A DNA stretch of 32,014 nucleotides from NCBI GenBank assembly GCA_028710275.1, contig JAQTUL010000005.1, positions 51,659 through 83,672 of the forward strand, written 5' to 3'. The notes under the pieces were generated by a model that worked only from the letters and a program-made list of their open reading frames with translations, was not told the origin of the DNA and made no database searches. The translations under genes and the position numbers were made by a program. This document shows, piece by piece, positions 16,418 to 23,112 of the stretch (positions are counted from its first letter, which is position 1; each line of letters starts with the position of its first letter). The DNA is from Candidatus Colwelliibacteriota bacterium. Its GTDB lineage: Bacteria; Patescibacteriota; Minisyncoccia; UBA6257; Colwellbacteraceae.

Positions 16418-17506
16418 CTATGAAGTGTCTTTTGCTCCCGCTCCCACTGCAACGGAGAATCTGGACGCTATATTACGCACAAGGGGAGCTGATTCAGGCG
16501 GATACGAAACATTTCTAAAAGGATCTCCTTTCTCCGTCGGTATCCCTAGCTGTTTTTGGACATATTCGGAAAAACCGATAAGGTCTCCCCCGCCTCCGGA
16601 AAGCAAAATCTTATCTATCTTCTTTTTATGCTTTCCCTCGAACACATCCCTCACTCTCCTTACTTCATTAAGTATAACATCGACGAAAGGAAGCATTAAA
16701 GTGGATAATCCATATTCTCCGGTCATTCCCGAAAGTCCCCTCTGCTTTTTTAGAGCTTCAGCCCTCCTTGGAGTGATTCCTAATCCTTTCGATAGTGCCT
16801 GCGTAAGCGAATTACCAGAAAAATCAGTCTGACCGACAAATCTCAACGAACCTCCGTCCGCAATCACAATCGTCGTCGTAAAAGCGCCTATATCAATAAT
16901 CAGAATATTTCCAGTTGATCCATAAGTAAGTGATCTTGCAAGACTTAAGCCCTCTATCTCCAAATATTTCAGCTTGAGACCGGCACGTTTGAAAACGGAT
17001 TGATATGAAGCTATCTGGTCATTAGGAACGGATATCAGTAATATCTGCTGTTTGGTGTTTCCGTTATCATCCTCGTATGAACCCACATTTATCCAGTCTA
17101 TCGCCACTTCTGATATCGGAAGCGGAACAAGTGATCTTGCTTGGTATGGGATAGCCTGCTCCAGCTCTTGCGCCGTCATCGGAGGGAGCTCTATAAGAGA
17201 TGTGAATGACGCGAAAGAAGGCACTACGCCGATGGCCTGTTTAGTCCTTGTTCCCATCCTATGCACAGCCTCCTTAAGAAGTCCGGCTGTCTCGGCTTCA
17301 TCCATCTTGAGAGAACTCGTCTGTATGACGCTGTTAGATCTTTCAAGATATCCCCCTATTTCTACGAGACCGTAGTTGGATAGCCTAAGCTTGCCTGCCT
17401 GCGGTATTACCTCGGCTACCTTTACCGATATTGTTCCTATGTCCACGCCCAGTACGGGTCCTTTATCGGCCCGTAATTTCAGTCTTGATAGGATATTATC
17501 TAACAT
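16418..17506 (-). CDS. pilM: Type IV pilus actin-like ATPase PilM
   Basis: The ORF track starts at 17578, but a TATAAT box at 17516-17511 and the typical PilM N-terminus favour the ATG at 17506 (MLDNILSRLKLR). The phosphate-1 loop GVDIGTISVKVAEV, the phosphate-2 loop IIDIGAFTTTIVI and the adenosine motif ILLSGGGGDLIGF identify the FtsA/actin-fold PilM. The C-terminal SRFSVAVGAGAK is also typical. PilM is the cytoplasmic anchor that links PilN to PilB/PilC. It is the first gene of the pilus operon and is divergent from comF. Confidence 0.93.
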   Translation of the reverse strand: MLDNILSRLKLRADKGPVLGVDIGTISVKVAEVIPQAGKLRLSNYGLVEIGGYLERSNSVIQTSSLKMDEAETAGLLKEAVHRMGTRTKQAIGVVPSFASFTSLIELPPMTAQELEQAIPYQARSLVPLPISEVAIDWINVGSYEDDNGNTKQQILLISVPNDQIASYQSVFKRAGLKLKYLEIEGLSLARSLTYGSTGNILIIDIGAFTTTIVIADGGSLRFVGQTDFSGNSLTQALSKGLGITPRRAEALKKQRGLSGMTGEYGLSTLMLPFVDVILNEVRRVRDVFEGKHKKKIDKILLSGGGGDLIGFSEYVQKQLGIPTEKGDPFRNVSYPPESAPLVRNIASRFSVAVGAGAKDTS

Positions 17507-17510
17507 CTGG

Positions 17511-17543
17511 ATTATATGGATGGAAGCTACAGGTATAATTATA
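17511..17543. promoter_or_regulatory. Divergent pilM/comF promoter region with a palindromic -10
   Basis: The palindrome TATAATTATA (17534-17543) contains a TATAAT on each strand. On the plus strand it ends 8 nt before the comF ATG, which predicts a leaderless comF mRNA. On the minus strand it would start a pilM transcript with a leader of about 25 nt. A second minus-strand TATAAT (17516-17511) lies just 4 nt before the pilM ATG. The whole gap between the two ATGs is only 41 nt, so the two polymerases would compete. Confidence 0.6.
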
Positions 17544-17547
17544 CAGT

Positions 17548-18222
17548 ATGGAAACCGTAAGAAGAATATGGGCAGCAATCCTTGATGTTATCTTCCCGCC
17601 GCTATGCGTTTCCTGTCGAAAATACATCGACGGCGACAAGTGGAATTTCATCTGCGACCGATGTCTTGAGAAAATAATCACCGAGAGATATCCGCGAATA
17701 ATCAACGGTAAGAACGTGTCGGCAGTCGCCGACTACCGCGACCCCGTCATTAGGCAGCTTATCCACTGCCTTAAATACCGAAACATGGAAAGTATCTCTA
17801 AATTACTGGGTGAGATGTTGGCTGAGCGCTTAAAACACATAGTAATAGAGGCAGAAAGCACTATTATCGTCCCGATTCCGCTCCACAAGAGAAAGGAGCG
17901 GCAGCGCGGATATAATCAGGCAGAGCTCATCGCGATAGTCGCCGGAAAAAGCCTCTGTCTGCCGGTCGCATCGGAATCTATTCTAAGGATAAGACCGAAT
18001 AATCCCCAAAGTGAAATACCTGATCTAAAAGAGAAAGCAGCGAACGTTAAAGGCATATTCGGCCCAGGACCAGATATAAAGGCTGTGTTAGGAAAAAACG
18101 TCGTCATTATGGATGACATACTGACATCCGGAGCAACGATGGCAGAAGTAGTGAAAATATTGAAAAAAGGAGGTGCGAAAAAATGTATAAGAGCGGTAAT
18201 CGCGATGGCAGGAAGACACTAA
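17548..18222 (+). CDS. comF: ComF-family phosphoribosyltransferase-like protein
   Basis: 224 residues. A four-Cys zinc finger (Cys20, Cys23, Cys36, Cys39), the family block VPIPLHKRKERQRGYNQ and the PRPP-loop-like VVIMDDILTSGATM near residues 187-200 identify ComF/ComFC. Members are needed for DNA uptake during natural competence in several bacteria, where they act in the cytoplasm with the ComFA helicase. Its divergent pairing with the pilus operon fits a transformation pilus. ATG at 17548 follows TATAAT by 8 nt with no Shine-Dalgarno. It is the only protein gene on the plus strand in the first 25 kb. Confidence 0.92.
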   Translation: METVRRIWAAILDVIFPPLCVSCRKYIDGDKWNFICDRCLEKIITERYPRIINGKNVSAVADYRDPVIRQLIHCLKYRNMESISKLLGEMLAERLKHIVIEAESTIIVPIPLHKRKERQRGYNQAELIAIVAGKSLCLPVASESILRIRPNNPQSEIPDLKEKAANVKGIFGPGPDIKAVLGKNVVIMDDILTSGATMAEVVKILKKGGAKKCIRAVIAMAGRH

Positions 18223-18258
18223 AGAAAACCCATCGTTATCAGATGTATAACCCTAGGG

Positions 18259-18349
18259 ATTCCTTACTGAAGCTTGAATGACAAAAGAGGGAAATCGTCT
18301 CGAGCTTCGGCGAGAAACCTCATGCACCCCCGTTAGGCATAATTACTTC
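18259..18349. repeat. Degenerate intergenic repeat, copy A
   Basis: The segment starting ATTCCTTACTGAAGCTTGAA matches ATTACTCACCGAAGCTCGAA at 20956 (16 of 20). GGCATAATTACTTC near its end matches GGCACAATTGCTTC at 21056 (12 of 14). The order is the same in both places but the spacing differs. No ORF is supported here. Confidence 0.5.
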
Positions 18350-18374
18350 AGAGTAATAAAATAATAGGTACTAA

Positions 18375-18396
18375 AAATCCCGCCAGAGCGGGATTT
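18375..18396. terminator. Bidirectional terminator between comF and the 18411 gene
   Basis: Perfect 9-bp stem AAATCCCGC-CAGA-GCGGGATTT with T-rich tails on both strands. It can stop the minus-strand gene ending at 18411 and the comF transcript. Confidence 0.85.
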
Positions 18397-18410
18397 CTTT
18401 TACTTAAACA

Positions 18411-18878
18411 CTAGGGTTGGGTGTTTTCAGAAGGATTAGCTTGATCGGGAACAACCATATCTCCCTGAGAGTTTTGTGCAGCCGGAGCTTTGGTCTTCAT
18501 CGATTCAGGCAGCTGTTTCTTTTCTATAGCCTCCGCTATCGGGCTGGTTGATTCGATTTCGGTCCAGAAAACAACTTTATCGTCATCTATATTGATTGGT
18601 CCGATAGGTTTCCAGAAGGCATCGGCAAATTTCTGAAGGCCAAGCGATCCATCCTGGCTCCTCTGCAGGAACCACGCATCATAGAGCCTGTATTTTGGAA
18701 ACAATGAAAGCCTCCCATAATATATGTCTCCAGTCGTGAGATATACAGCCACATAGGGCTTCTTCGACAGTTTGATGCACACAACTGAACCTATGGCTAA
18801 TATAGCGAGGACGATGACTGAAACGGCAACTATCAATATCTTTTTCCCAGAAGATCGGGTAATGCTTTGGCTTCTCAT
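18411..18878 (-). CDS. Small bitopic membrane protein of a type common in CPR genomes
   Basis: 155 residues: a basic N-terminus (RSQSITRSSGKK), one membrane helix (about 13-34), then a conserved-looking stretch YVAVYLTTGDIYYGRLS with YDAWFLQR, and a low-complexity Pro/Gln/Asn-rich C-terminus. From memory, single-helix proteins with this AVYLxTGxxYxGxLS motif recur in Patescibacteria, but I know no function. A TATAAT box ends 8 nt before the ATG, which supports this start and a leaderless transcript. It lies 53 nt downstream of the prepilin-fibre fusion. Confidence 0.75.
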   Translation of the reverse strand: MRSQSITRSSGKKILIVAVSVIVLAILAIGSVVCIKLSKKPYVAVYLTTGDIYYGRLSLFPKYRLYDAWFLQRSQDGSLGLQKFADAFWKPIGPINIDDDKVVFWTEIESTSPIAEAIEKKQLPESMKTKAPAAQNSQGDMVVPDQANPSENTQP

Positions 18879-18886
18879 ATCGATGT

Positions 18887-18892
18887 ATTATA
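18887..18892 (-). promoter_or_regulatory. -10 box of the 18878 gene, leaderless spacing
   Basis: TATAAT on the minus strand ends 8 nt before the ATG, with AT-rich sequence upstream and no Shine-Dalgarno. Confidence 0.6.
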
Positions 18893-18931
18893 TATTATTT
18901 TTTATATTTTATGTTTGTGGATAACAGACCG

Positions 18932-20452
18932 CTATTTAACACACTGATTCTCCTCTAACCTATCTATCCTGCTTATAAGGTCTTTTATGACTTCGTTTTG
19001 GGCCGAGACGGTGGCCGAAAGGTCGCGATCCCCGTTCTTACCTTTAACAAAATCAGTAAGCGTCGAGTGATCCAATTGTTGTTCCTTGTTTCCGGGTTGA
19101 TACTCGCCGTCAGGAAGCCTCTTCATACCAAGAACGGCATCATAGGCAATCCCGAGATTTTCCGGATAAGGGGTACGGTCTGTAAAAGAAAGAGCGGATA
19201 CATCGCCGGAGAAATAAGCATCACCGCCGTTCACATATAATCTATATGATCCCGGGGTAGTAGTACCGATACCAACATTACGATCTCTGGTAATTCTCAT
19301 AGCTTCGGCAGGAACCCCCGAGTTATCAGCCGTAGTCCAAAAAGTAAGAGCCGACGGCCAATCAGTAGTATTAAAATCTGCCTCGGCCAGCCCCTTTATT
19401 CCACTTGCGGTATATCCAACCCCTTCGGTCGATCCAAACCATATAGCACCCAAATCAGAAGGTGGAGTAGTCTGTCCTCCATTTGTAAGATACAAGGTCG
19501 CAGGCGCATCCACAGTATTAGTGTGCACATGCAATAATCCTTGTGGCGCCGACGTTCCTATTCCCACATTTCCGCTCAAGAAATATGCTCTCCTCCCAGT
19601 CTGGCTTATATCCCCCTCTAGATATAAAAGAGGGGTTCCGCCGACATCAAATCTCTGCCCGAATTTATCGTATGGAGTAGATGTCACATAATATTCGTTA
19701 ATACTTGAAGTTCCGTGAGTCGTGCCTTTCGACATCGTAAGACCGGAAAATTCCCCTACCCCAACCGGGCCGGCGACGGTTATGCCGTTGGATACGGTTA
19801 TATCCTTCCATTTAAGGGCTGTTCCTCCAATACTTCTTGAATCGGTTGCGTCAGGAAGAAGATCCGTATCAAAAGTGGCCGCCGACACATGGGCTATGGC
19901 AGAAGAAATAGTTCTCGCTATCTGAAGTTCGGAATCAGGAGCGACGTACACTAATGCAAGGTTCACCGTAAGCGTTGAGAGACCTCCGGGATTTCCAACG
20001 TGGTTGAATAAAAGACTTGTTATGTGAACATTCGGACTCGTCAGAGCAACCTTAGGATTAGCCCCTTCTTTTACGTATACGCCGTTAGCATCGGAACTTA
20101 TAACAGTCGGATCAAGAGCGTCATCTTCAACCCTTAATCTTACGGTACAAAAAGAGGTACAGGCCGTGCCTGGATTATCTCCTTCATAGACATCCTGTAT
20201 TATGCTTGCGTCTCTTATCGCATATTGCATCCTTTGGGTAACAAACTGAAGCTGCCTCGTAACTTCGAAAGAAGCGTTCTCCTTGGTTTGGACATTGCTT
20301 ATAGTTACGAGTATCCCGGTTAGAAGTCCCGAGGATATCGAGAATATGACGGCATATATCAGAAGCTCGATGAGAGTGAAGCCAGAAGAAGACCCTCTCT
20401 TCACTTCGGATATTTTTATTTTCCGCGAACGAAAGGACATATTACTTATCAT
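18932..20452 (-). CDS. Prepilin fused to a tail-fibre-like C-terminal region (506 aa)
   Basis: The N-terminus carries the prepilin signature SSSGFTLIELLIYAVIFSIS (Phe +1, Glu +5), so PilD should process it. Residues about 60-195 look like a PilW/GspJ-type head with a CxxxC (CTSFC). From about 200 onward the sequence turns into fibre-like motifs: GGTALKWKDITVSNGITVAG, then two copies of NVGIGTxxP, SGDVSALSFTDRTPYPENLG, and a C-terminal coiled-coil (AQNEVIKDLISRIDRLEEN). These are typical of phage tail fibres and S74-like trimeric proteins. This fusion would put a fibre on a pilus subunit. Two ATGs are possible (20452 or 20440); a weak TATGTT box favours the second. Confidence 0.85.
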   Translation of the reverse strand: MISNMSFRSRKIKISEVKRGSSSGFTLIELLIYAVIFSISSGLLTGILVTISNVQTKENASFEVTRQLQFVTQRMQYAIRDASIIQDVYEGDNPGTACTSFCTVRLRVEDDALDPTVISSDANGVYVKEGANPKVALTSPNVHITSLLFNHVGNPGGLSTLTVNLALVYVAPDSELQIARTISSAIAHVSAATFDTDLLPDATDSRSIGGTALKWKDITVSNGITVAGPVGVGEFSGLTMSKGTTHGTSSINEYYVTSTPYDKFGQRFDVGGTPLLYLEGDISQTGRRAYFLSGNVGIGTSAPQGLLHVHTNTVDAPATLYLTNGGQTTPPSDLGAIWFGSTEGVGYTASGIKGLAEADFNTTDWPSALTFWTTADNSGVPAEAMRITRDRNVGIGTTTPGSYRLYVNGGDAYFSGDVSALSFTDRTPYPENLGIAYDAVLGMKRLPDGEYQPGNKEQQLDHSTLTDFVKGKNGDRDLSATVSAQNEVIKDLISRIDRLEENQCVK

Positions 20453-20603
20453 GATAACATATTTTCTCTGTTCAATATTTACATTAACCCCCCATTCCCA
20501 TTCAGATTCCGAATTCTAAGGGATACTCATCCTCATAATTTCGCTATACTCGGATAAAATCGGCGACAGCTATAATAAAAATATGGACAGCATATATCCG
20601 CCA

Positions 20604-20659
20604 GCACATATCCACCAACGTATATCACATGCGTATATCACGGCACATATCCACCAACG
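20604..20659. repeat. Short direct repeat pair, 39-bp period
   Basis: GCACATATCCACCAACG occurs at 20604-20620 and again at 20643-20659. CGTATATCAC occurs twice in between. With only two units and a nested spacer it is not a CRISPR array. Confidence 0.7.
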
Positions 20660-20678
20660 AAATGATATATGTTAATCT

Positions 20679-20712
20679 ATTCCCTTTTCTGACGGCCGTC
20701 AGAAAAGGGAAT
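20679..20712. repeat. 34-bp perfect palindrome
   Basis: ATTCCCTTTTCTGACGG is followed immediately by its exact complement. There is no T-tract of terminator type after it, so it could be a protein-binding site or a cruciform/attenuator element; its role is unknown. Confidence 0.8.
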
Positions 20713-20737
20713 ACTTTTATCCTTCATTTTCTATGGC

Positions 20738-20766
20738 TTCACAAAACCAGAAGAATTCATTATATT
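20738..20766 (+). promoter_or_regulatory. Promoter of tRNA-Ser(CGA)
   Basis: TTCACA (-35, 5 of 6) and TATATT (-10, 5 of 6) separated by 17 nt. Transcription would start about 10 nt before the tRNA. Confidence 0.65.
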
Positions 20767-20782
20767 CAGACAGTAAGTTTTT

Positions 20783-20869
20783 GGAGGGTTCGCATAGCGG
20801 TCTAGTGCGGTGCACTCGAAATGCACTTGGGGAGAAATCCCCTCAGAGGTTCGAATCCTCTACCCTCCG
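20783..20869 (+). tRNA. tRNA-Ser (anticodon CGA)
   Basis: Class II tRNA: acceptor GGAGGGT pairs with ACCCTCC, anticodon loop CTCGAAA on a GTGCA/TGCAC stem, a long variable arm (GGGG/CCCC) and T-arm AGAGG-TTCGAAT-CCTCT. Discriminator G. CCA is not encoded. A promoter precedes it and a terminator follows. Confidence 0.95.
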
Positions 20870-20880
20870 CGTTTTAAAAA

Positions 20881-20904
20881 GCCGCCCGTCTCGGGCGGCT
20901 TTTT
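20881..20904 (+). terminator. Rho-independent terminator of tRNA-Ser(CGA)
   Basis: GCCGCCCG-TCT-CGGGCGGC followed by TTTTT, preceded by AAAAA so that it could work in both directions. It starts 11 nt after the tRNA. Confidence 0.92.
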
Positions 20905-20955
20905 CATTACGAATAACTGACATAATAACTCAAATAAAGGGATACGGTCCTCAAA

Positions 20956-21069
20956 ATTACTCACCGAAGCTCGAAATAACAAAAAAGAACTCATATCAAG
21001 CGCCCTTCTTGTGCCGTCTTAAGCTTAAGCGGGATACCCTATTACCTCCCTATTTGGCACAATTGCTTC
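20956..21069. repeat. Degenerate intergenic repeat, copy B
   Basis: Diverged counterpart of 18259-18349 (see that entry). The whole stretch 20905-21169, about 265 bases, has no credible ORF. Several GAATAAC/AATGAC-type words occur in it. Near the end, arms AACGAAAAAGT (21126) and ACTTTTTCATT (21161) could form a weak hairpin at the stop of the next minus-strand gene. Confidence 0.5.
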
Positions 21070-21169
21070 GAGATTCCTCGTCGCTACCACTCCCCGGAAT
21101 AACAGTAAGGACCAAGGCTTAGAATAACGAAAAAGTTAAAAATGACAGATTCATATCGATACTTTTTCA

Positions 21170-22249
21170 TTACCTTGATTCCTGATATAGCTTCTTTATC
21201 TCATCAGCGGATAAACTACGATCATATATGCGTAAATCATCCATGGTTCCATTAAAATAGGAAGCTAGACTATATCTCGTACCGATATAGACCGATCTTC
21301 CGGCCTGAGGGGTTAGGCCTGTTGCGACTGTCGCCACTCGCGCACCATCATAGTAAACCGCTCGTGATGTAGCATTTCCGACAACAACGACGTTATGCCA
21401 ATTGCCGTCGAATTTAAATATCCCCGTAGCAGTTTCTAATGACCCATTAGTGGAATCATAGAATTGAATCTTCCCCGTATTATAGGCATAGATAGGTTGA
21501 ACGCCGATACCGCCAGACCTGTGATCAATCAAAAATTCATTTTGTGGAGTTGTAGCCTTATACCAAACAGACCATGTCATTGATTGGCTGATAGCAATAT
21601 TAGGAGTAATGACATAATCATTAGCTCCGTCAAATACCAATACCTTTCCTTGACCGCGACTATCATCCCCGAAAACCATTCCTCCGTTTATCGTCCCGAT
21701 GTTCCCATACCCGGAACTATCCGCCGTCGTCGCTCCCACCCCTTCGTCCATTTTCCACCAACCAATCTCTCCGTCATTCATTGTTATCACCCCTATAGGA
21801 GAAACATTTACAGCCTTTACGGCAACTCCTGGTTTCAATATCACATAAACCTTTTTATATACTCCGCCGGTCACCTTACCAGTTATCCTATCGAAAACGA
21901 TATCCACACTAGTACCATCAGCCGGAAAGGCAAAATCCAAAGCTCCATCCAGATAGACGGTCTGTTCGGCGGTCGAATAACTCGACCCTTTGAAAGAAGC
22001 GTAGAACGGAAGACCGGCCCCGCTCGGATTTTCGAAATGAACCCCCCACTGGGATGAACCCTCCTGCCCTATCGATTTCTGCTGTATGGAATAAAGAAAG
22101 GCATTTACTCTTTCCAAAGAGCTCTTTAACATCGTCTGCCTCTGATAATTAAAATAATAGCCTATGCCCATCGCGGCTATCACCGACATCAGAGCCATAA
22201 CTATAAGAAGCTCGAATATAGAAAATCCCTTTTCAGATGGTCTCTTCAT
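21170..22249 (-). CDS. Prepilin fused to a LamG-like lectin domain (359 aa)
   Basis: The N-terminal SEKGFSIFELLIVMALMSVI is a prepilin processing site (Phe +1, Glu +5) close to the start. A GspH-like head spans about 30-160. From about 163 the sequence GWWKMDEGVGATTADSSGYG, then VLVFDGANDYV, MTWSVWYKA and RAVYYDGARVATV, and finally FNGTMDDLRIYDRSLSADEI, is the classic concanavalin-A/LamG layout of carbohydrate- or surface-binding domains. The protein should therefore display a lectin-type domain on a pilus. I start at ATG 22249; the track's 22252 is a TTG directly before it. The -10 box TATAAT of this gene contains the stop codon of xth. Confidence 0.88.
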   Translation of the reverse strand: MKRPSEKGFSIFELLIVMALMSVIAAMGIGYYFNYQRQTMLKSSLERVNAFLYSIQQKSIGQEGSSQWGVHFENPSGAGLPFYASFKGSSYSTAEQTVYLDGALDFAFPADGTSVDIVFDRITGKVTGGVYKKVYVILKPGVAVKAVNVSPIGVITMNDGEIGWWKMDEGVGATTADSSGYGNIGTINGGMVFGDDSRGQGKVLVFDGANDYVITPNIAISQSMTWSVWYKATTPQNEFLIDHRSGGIGVQPIYAYNTGKIQFYDSTNGSLETATGIFKFDGNWHNVVVVGNATSRAVYYDGARVATVATGLTPQAGRSVYIGTRYSLASYFNGTMDDLRIYDRSLSADEIKKLYQESR

Positions 22250-22259
22250 CAATTCTTAT

Positions 22260-22265
22260 ATTATA
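22260..22265 (-). promoter_or_regulatory. -10 box of the LamG prepilin gene, overlapping the xth stop codon
   Basis: TATAAT ends 10 nt before the ATG at 22249. Its internal TAA is the stop codon of the upstream gene. Confidence 0.5.
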
Positions 22266-23025
22266 CAACGTCAACATCGATATCCGCTGATATGGGAGCG
22301 TGATCGGACCCCTTAATATCAGACCTAATGGCCACATCTTTTATAGACGCCGGCTCAGATAGGGATAGAACATAATCTAATCGCCAGCCTATATTCCTGT
22401 CTCTGACACCGCTCATATATGACCACCACGTATATTTTCCTGGAGAATCGTCTTTTTCCCTAAAAGTATCCGCGAACCCCATCGAGATAAGTTCTCCAAA
22501 CTTTTCCCTCTCTCCAGGCGTGAAACAGATATTATCGGCATTTTCCTTGGGCCTCGCTAGGTCTATCGGCTTATGCGCGATATTCATATCTCCGGCGATA
22601 ATAACTGGCTTTCCTTTCAATCCGGATACGTATTTCATAAGAGAATCATATGAGGTCATTTTATAGTCCAGGTTTTCCTTCTGCCTTCCTCCATGAGGCA
22701 TATACAGACCGCCAAAAAAGAATCCGGGGAATTCCAGGAATATCGCCCTGCCTTCCTTATCAAAACGGTCATAGCCGATACCCTTCTCAATGGCAGTCGG
22801 TTCAAGTTTAGAATATATGGCTACCCCGCTATATCCTTTCTTCTCCGCTGGAAAGAAAAATGAATGATACCCCAAAACGTCTTTGATATCAGGAGAAAGG
22901 TCACTCTCTGAAGATTTTATCTCTTGAAGGGTTGCGATATCAGGATCATTACCGAAGACAACCTCAAAAAGACCTTTTCGATAAATAGACCTCAGACCAT
23001 TCACGTTCCAAGAAGCAAATTTCAT
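22261..23025 (-). CDS. xth: Exodeoxyribonuclease III (AP endonuclease)
   Basis: 254 residues, full length for ExoIII/ExoA. The EEP-fold motifs are all present: MKFASWNVNGLRS with the metal-site Asn7, LQEIKSSE with Glu35, IAGDMNIAH, WRLDYVLS and the C-terminal GSDHAPISADI with the catalytic His. It cleaves DNA at abasic sites and removes 3' blocks in base-excision repair in the cytoplasm. It is not obviously linked to the pilins; its end overlaps the promoter of the LamG prepilin gene. Confidence 0.95.
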   Translation of the reverse strand: MKFASWNVNGLRSIYRKGLFEVVFGNDPDIATLQEIKSSESDLSPDIKDVLGYHSFFFPAEKKGYSGVAIYSKLEPTAIEKGIGYDRFDKEGRAIFLEFPGFFFGGLYMPHGGRQKENLDYKMTSYDSLMKYVSGLKGKPVIIAGDMNIAHKPIDLARPKENADNICFTPGEREKFGELISMGFADTFREKDDSPGKYTWWSYMSGVRDRNIGWRLDYVLSLSEPASIKDVAIRSDIKGSDHAPISADIDVDVV

Positions 23026-23055
23026 ACCACTCGGAATATTAAAGCAATGACGATT

Positions 23056-23072
23056 AAAAGGGAATTTTTCCC
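23056..23072 (-). terminator. Weak terminator downstream of the binding-protein gene
   Basis: On the minus strand GGGAA-AAA-TTCCC followed by TTTTAATC. The stem is only 5 bp, so this is tentative. It lies about 40 nt after the stop at 23113. Confidence 0.4.
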
Positions 23073-23112
23073 GTACAAAAAATAACTGCCATCTTAATCA
23101 TCTTATCAATAA

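Larger units (their letters stand above)
20453..20782. other. Intergenic region with repeats, a palindrome and a tRNA promoter
   Basis: 330 bases between a minus-strand prepilin gene and plus-strand tRNA-Ser. I see no protein gene. It contains an AT-rich stretch with tandem-like CATATCCACCAACG and CGTATATCAC units (20590-20670), a 34-bp perfect palindrome (20679-20712) and the tRNA promoter. Confidence 0.6.

Noticed and set aside
20604-20659. Possible CRISPR-like direct repeats
   Set aside because: Only two units with a 22-nt internal gap made of further short repeats, and no cas genes in the window.
20733-21122. 129-aa plus-strand ORF over tRNA-Ser(CGA)
   Set aside because: It reads through the tRNA, its terminator and the intergenic repeat, so it is not a gene.
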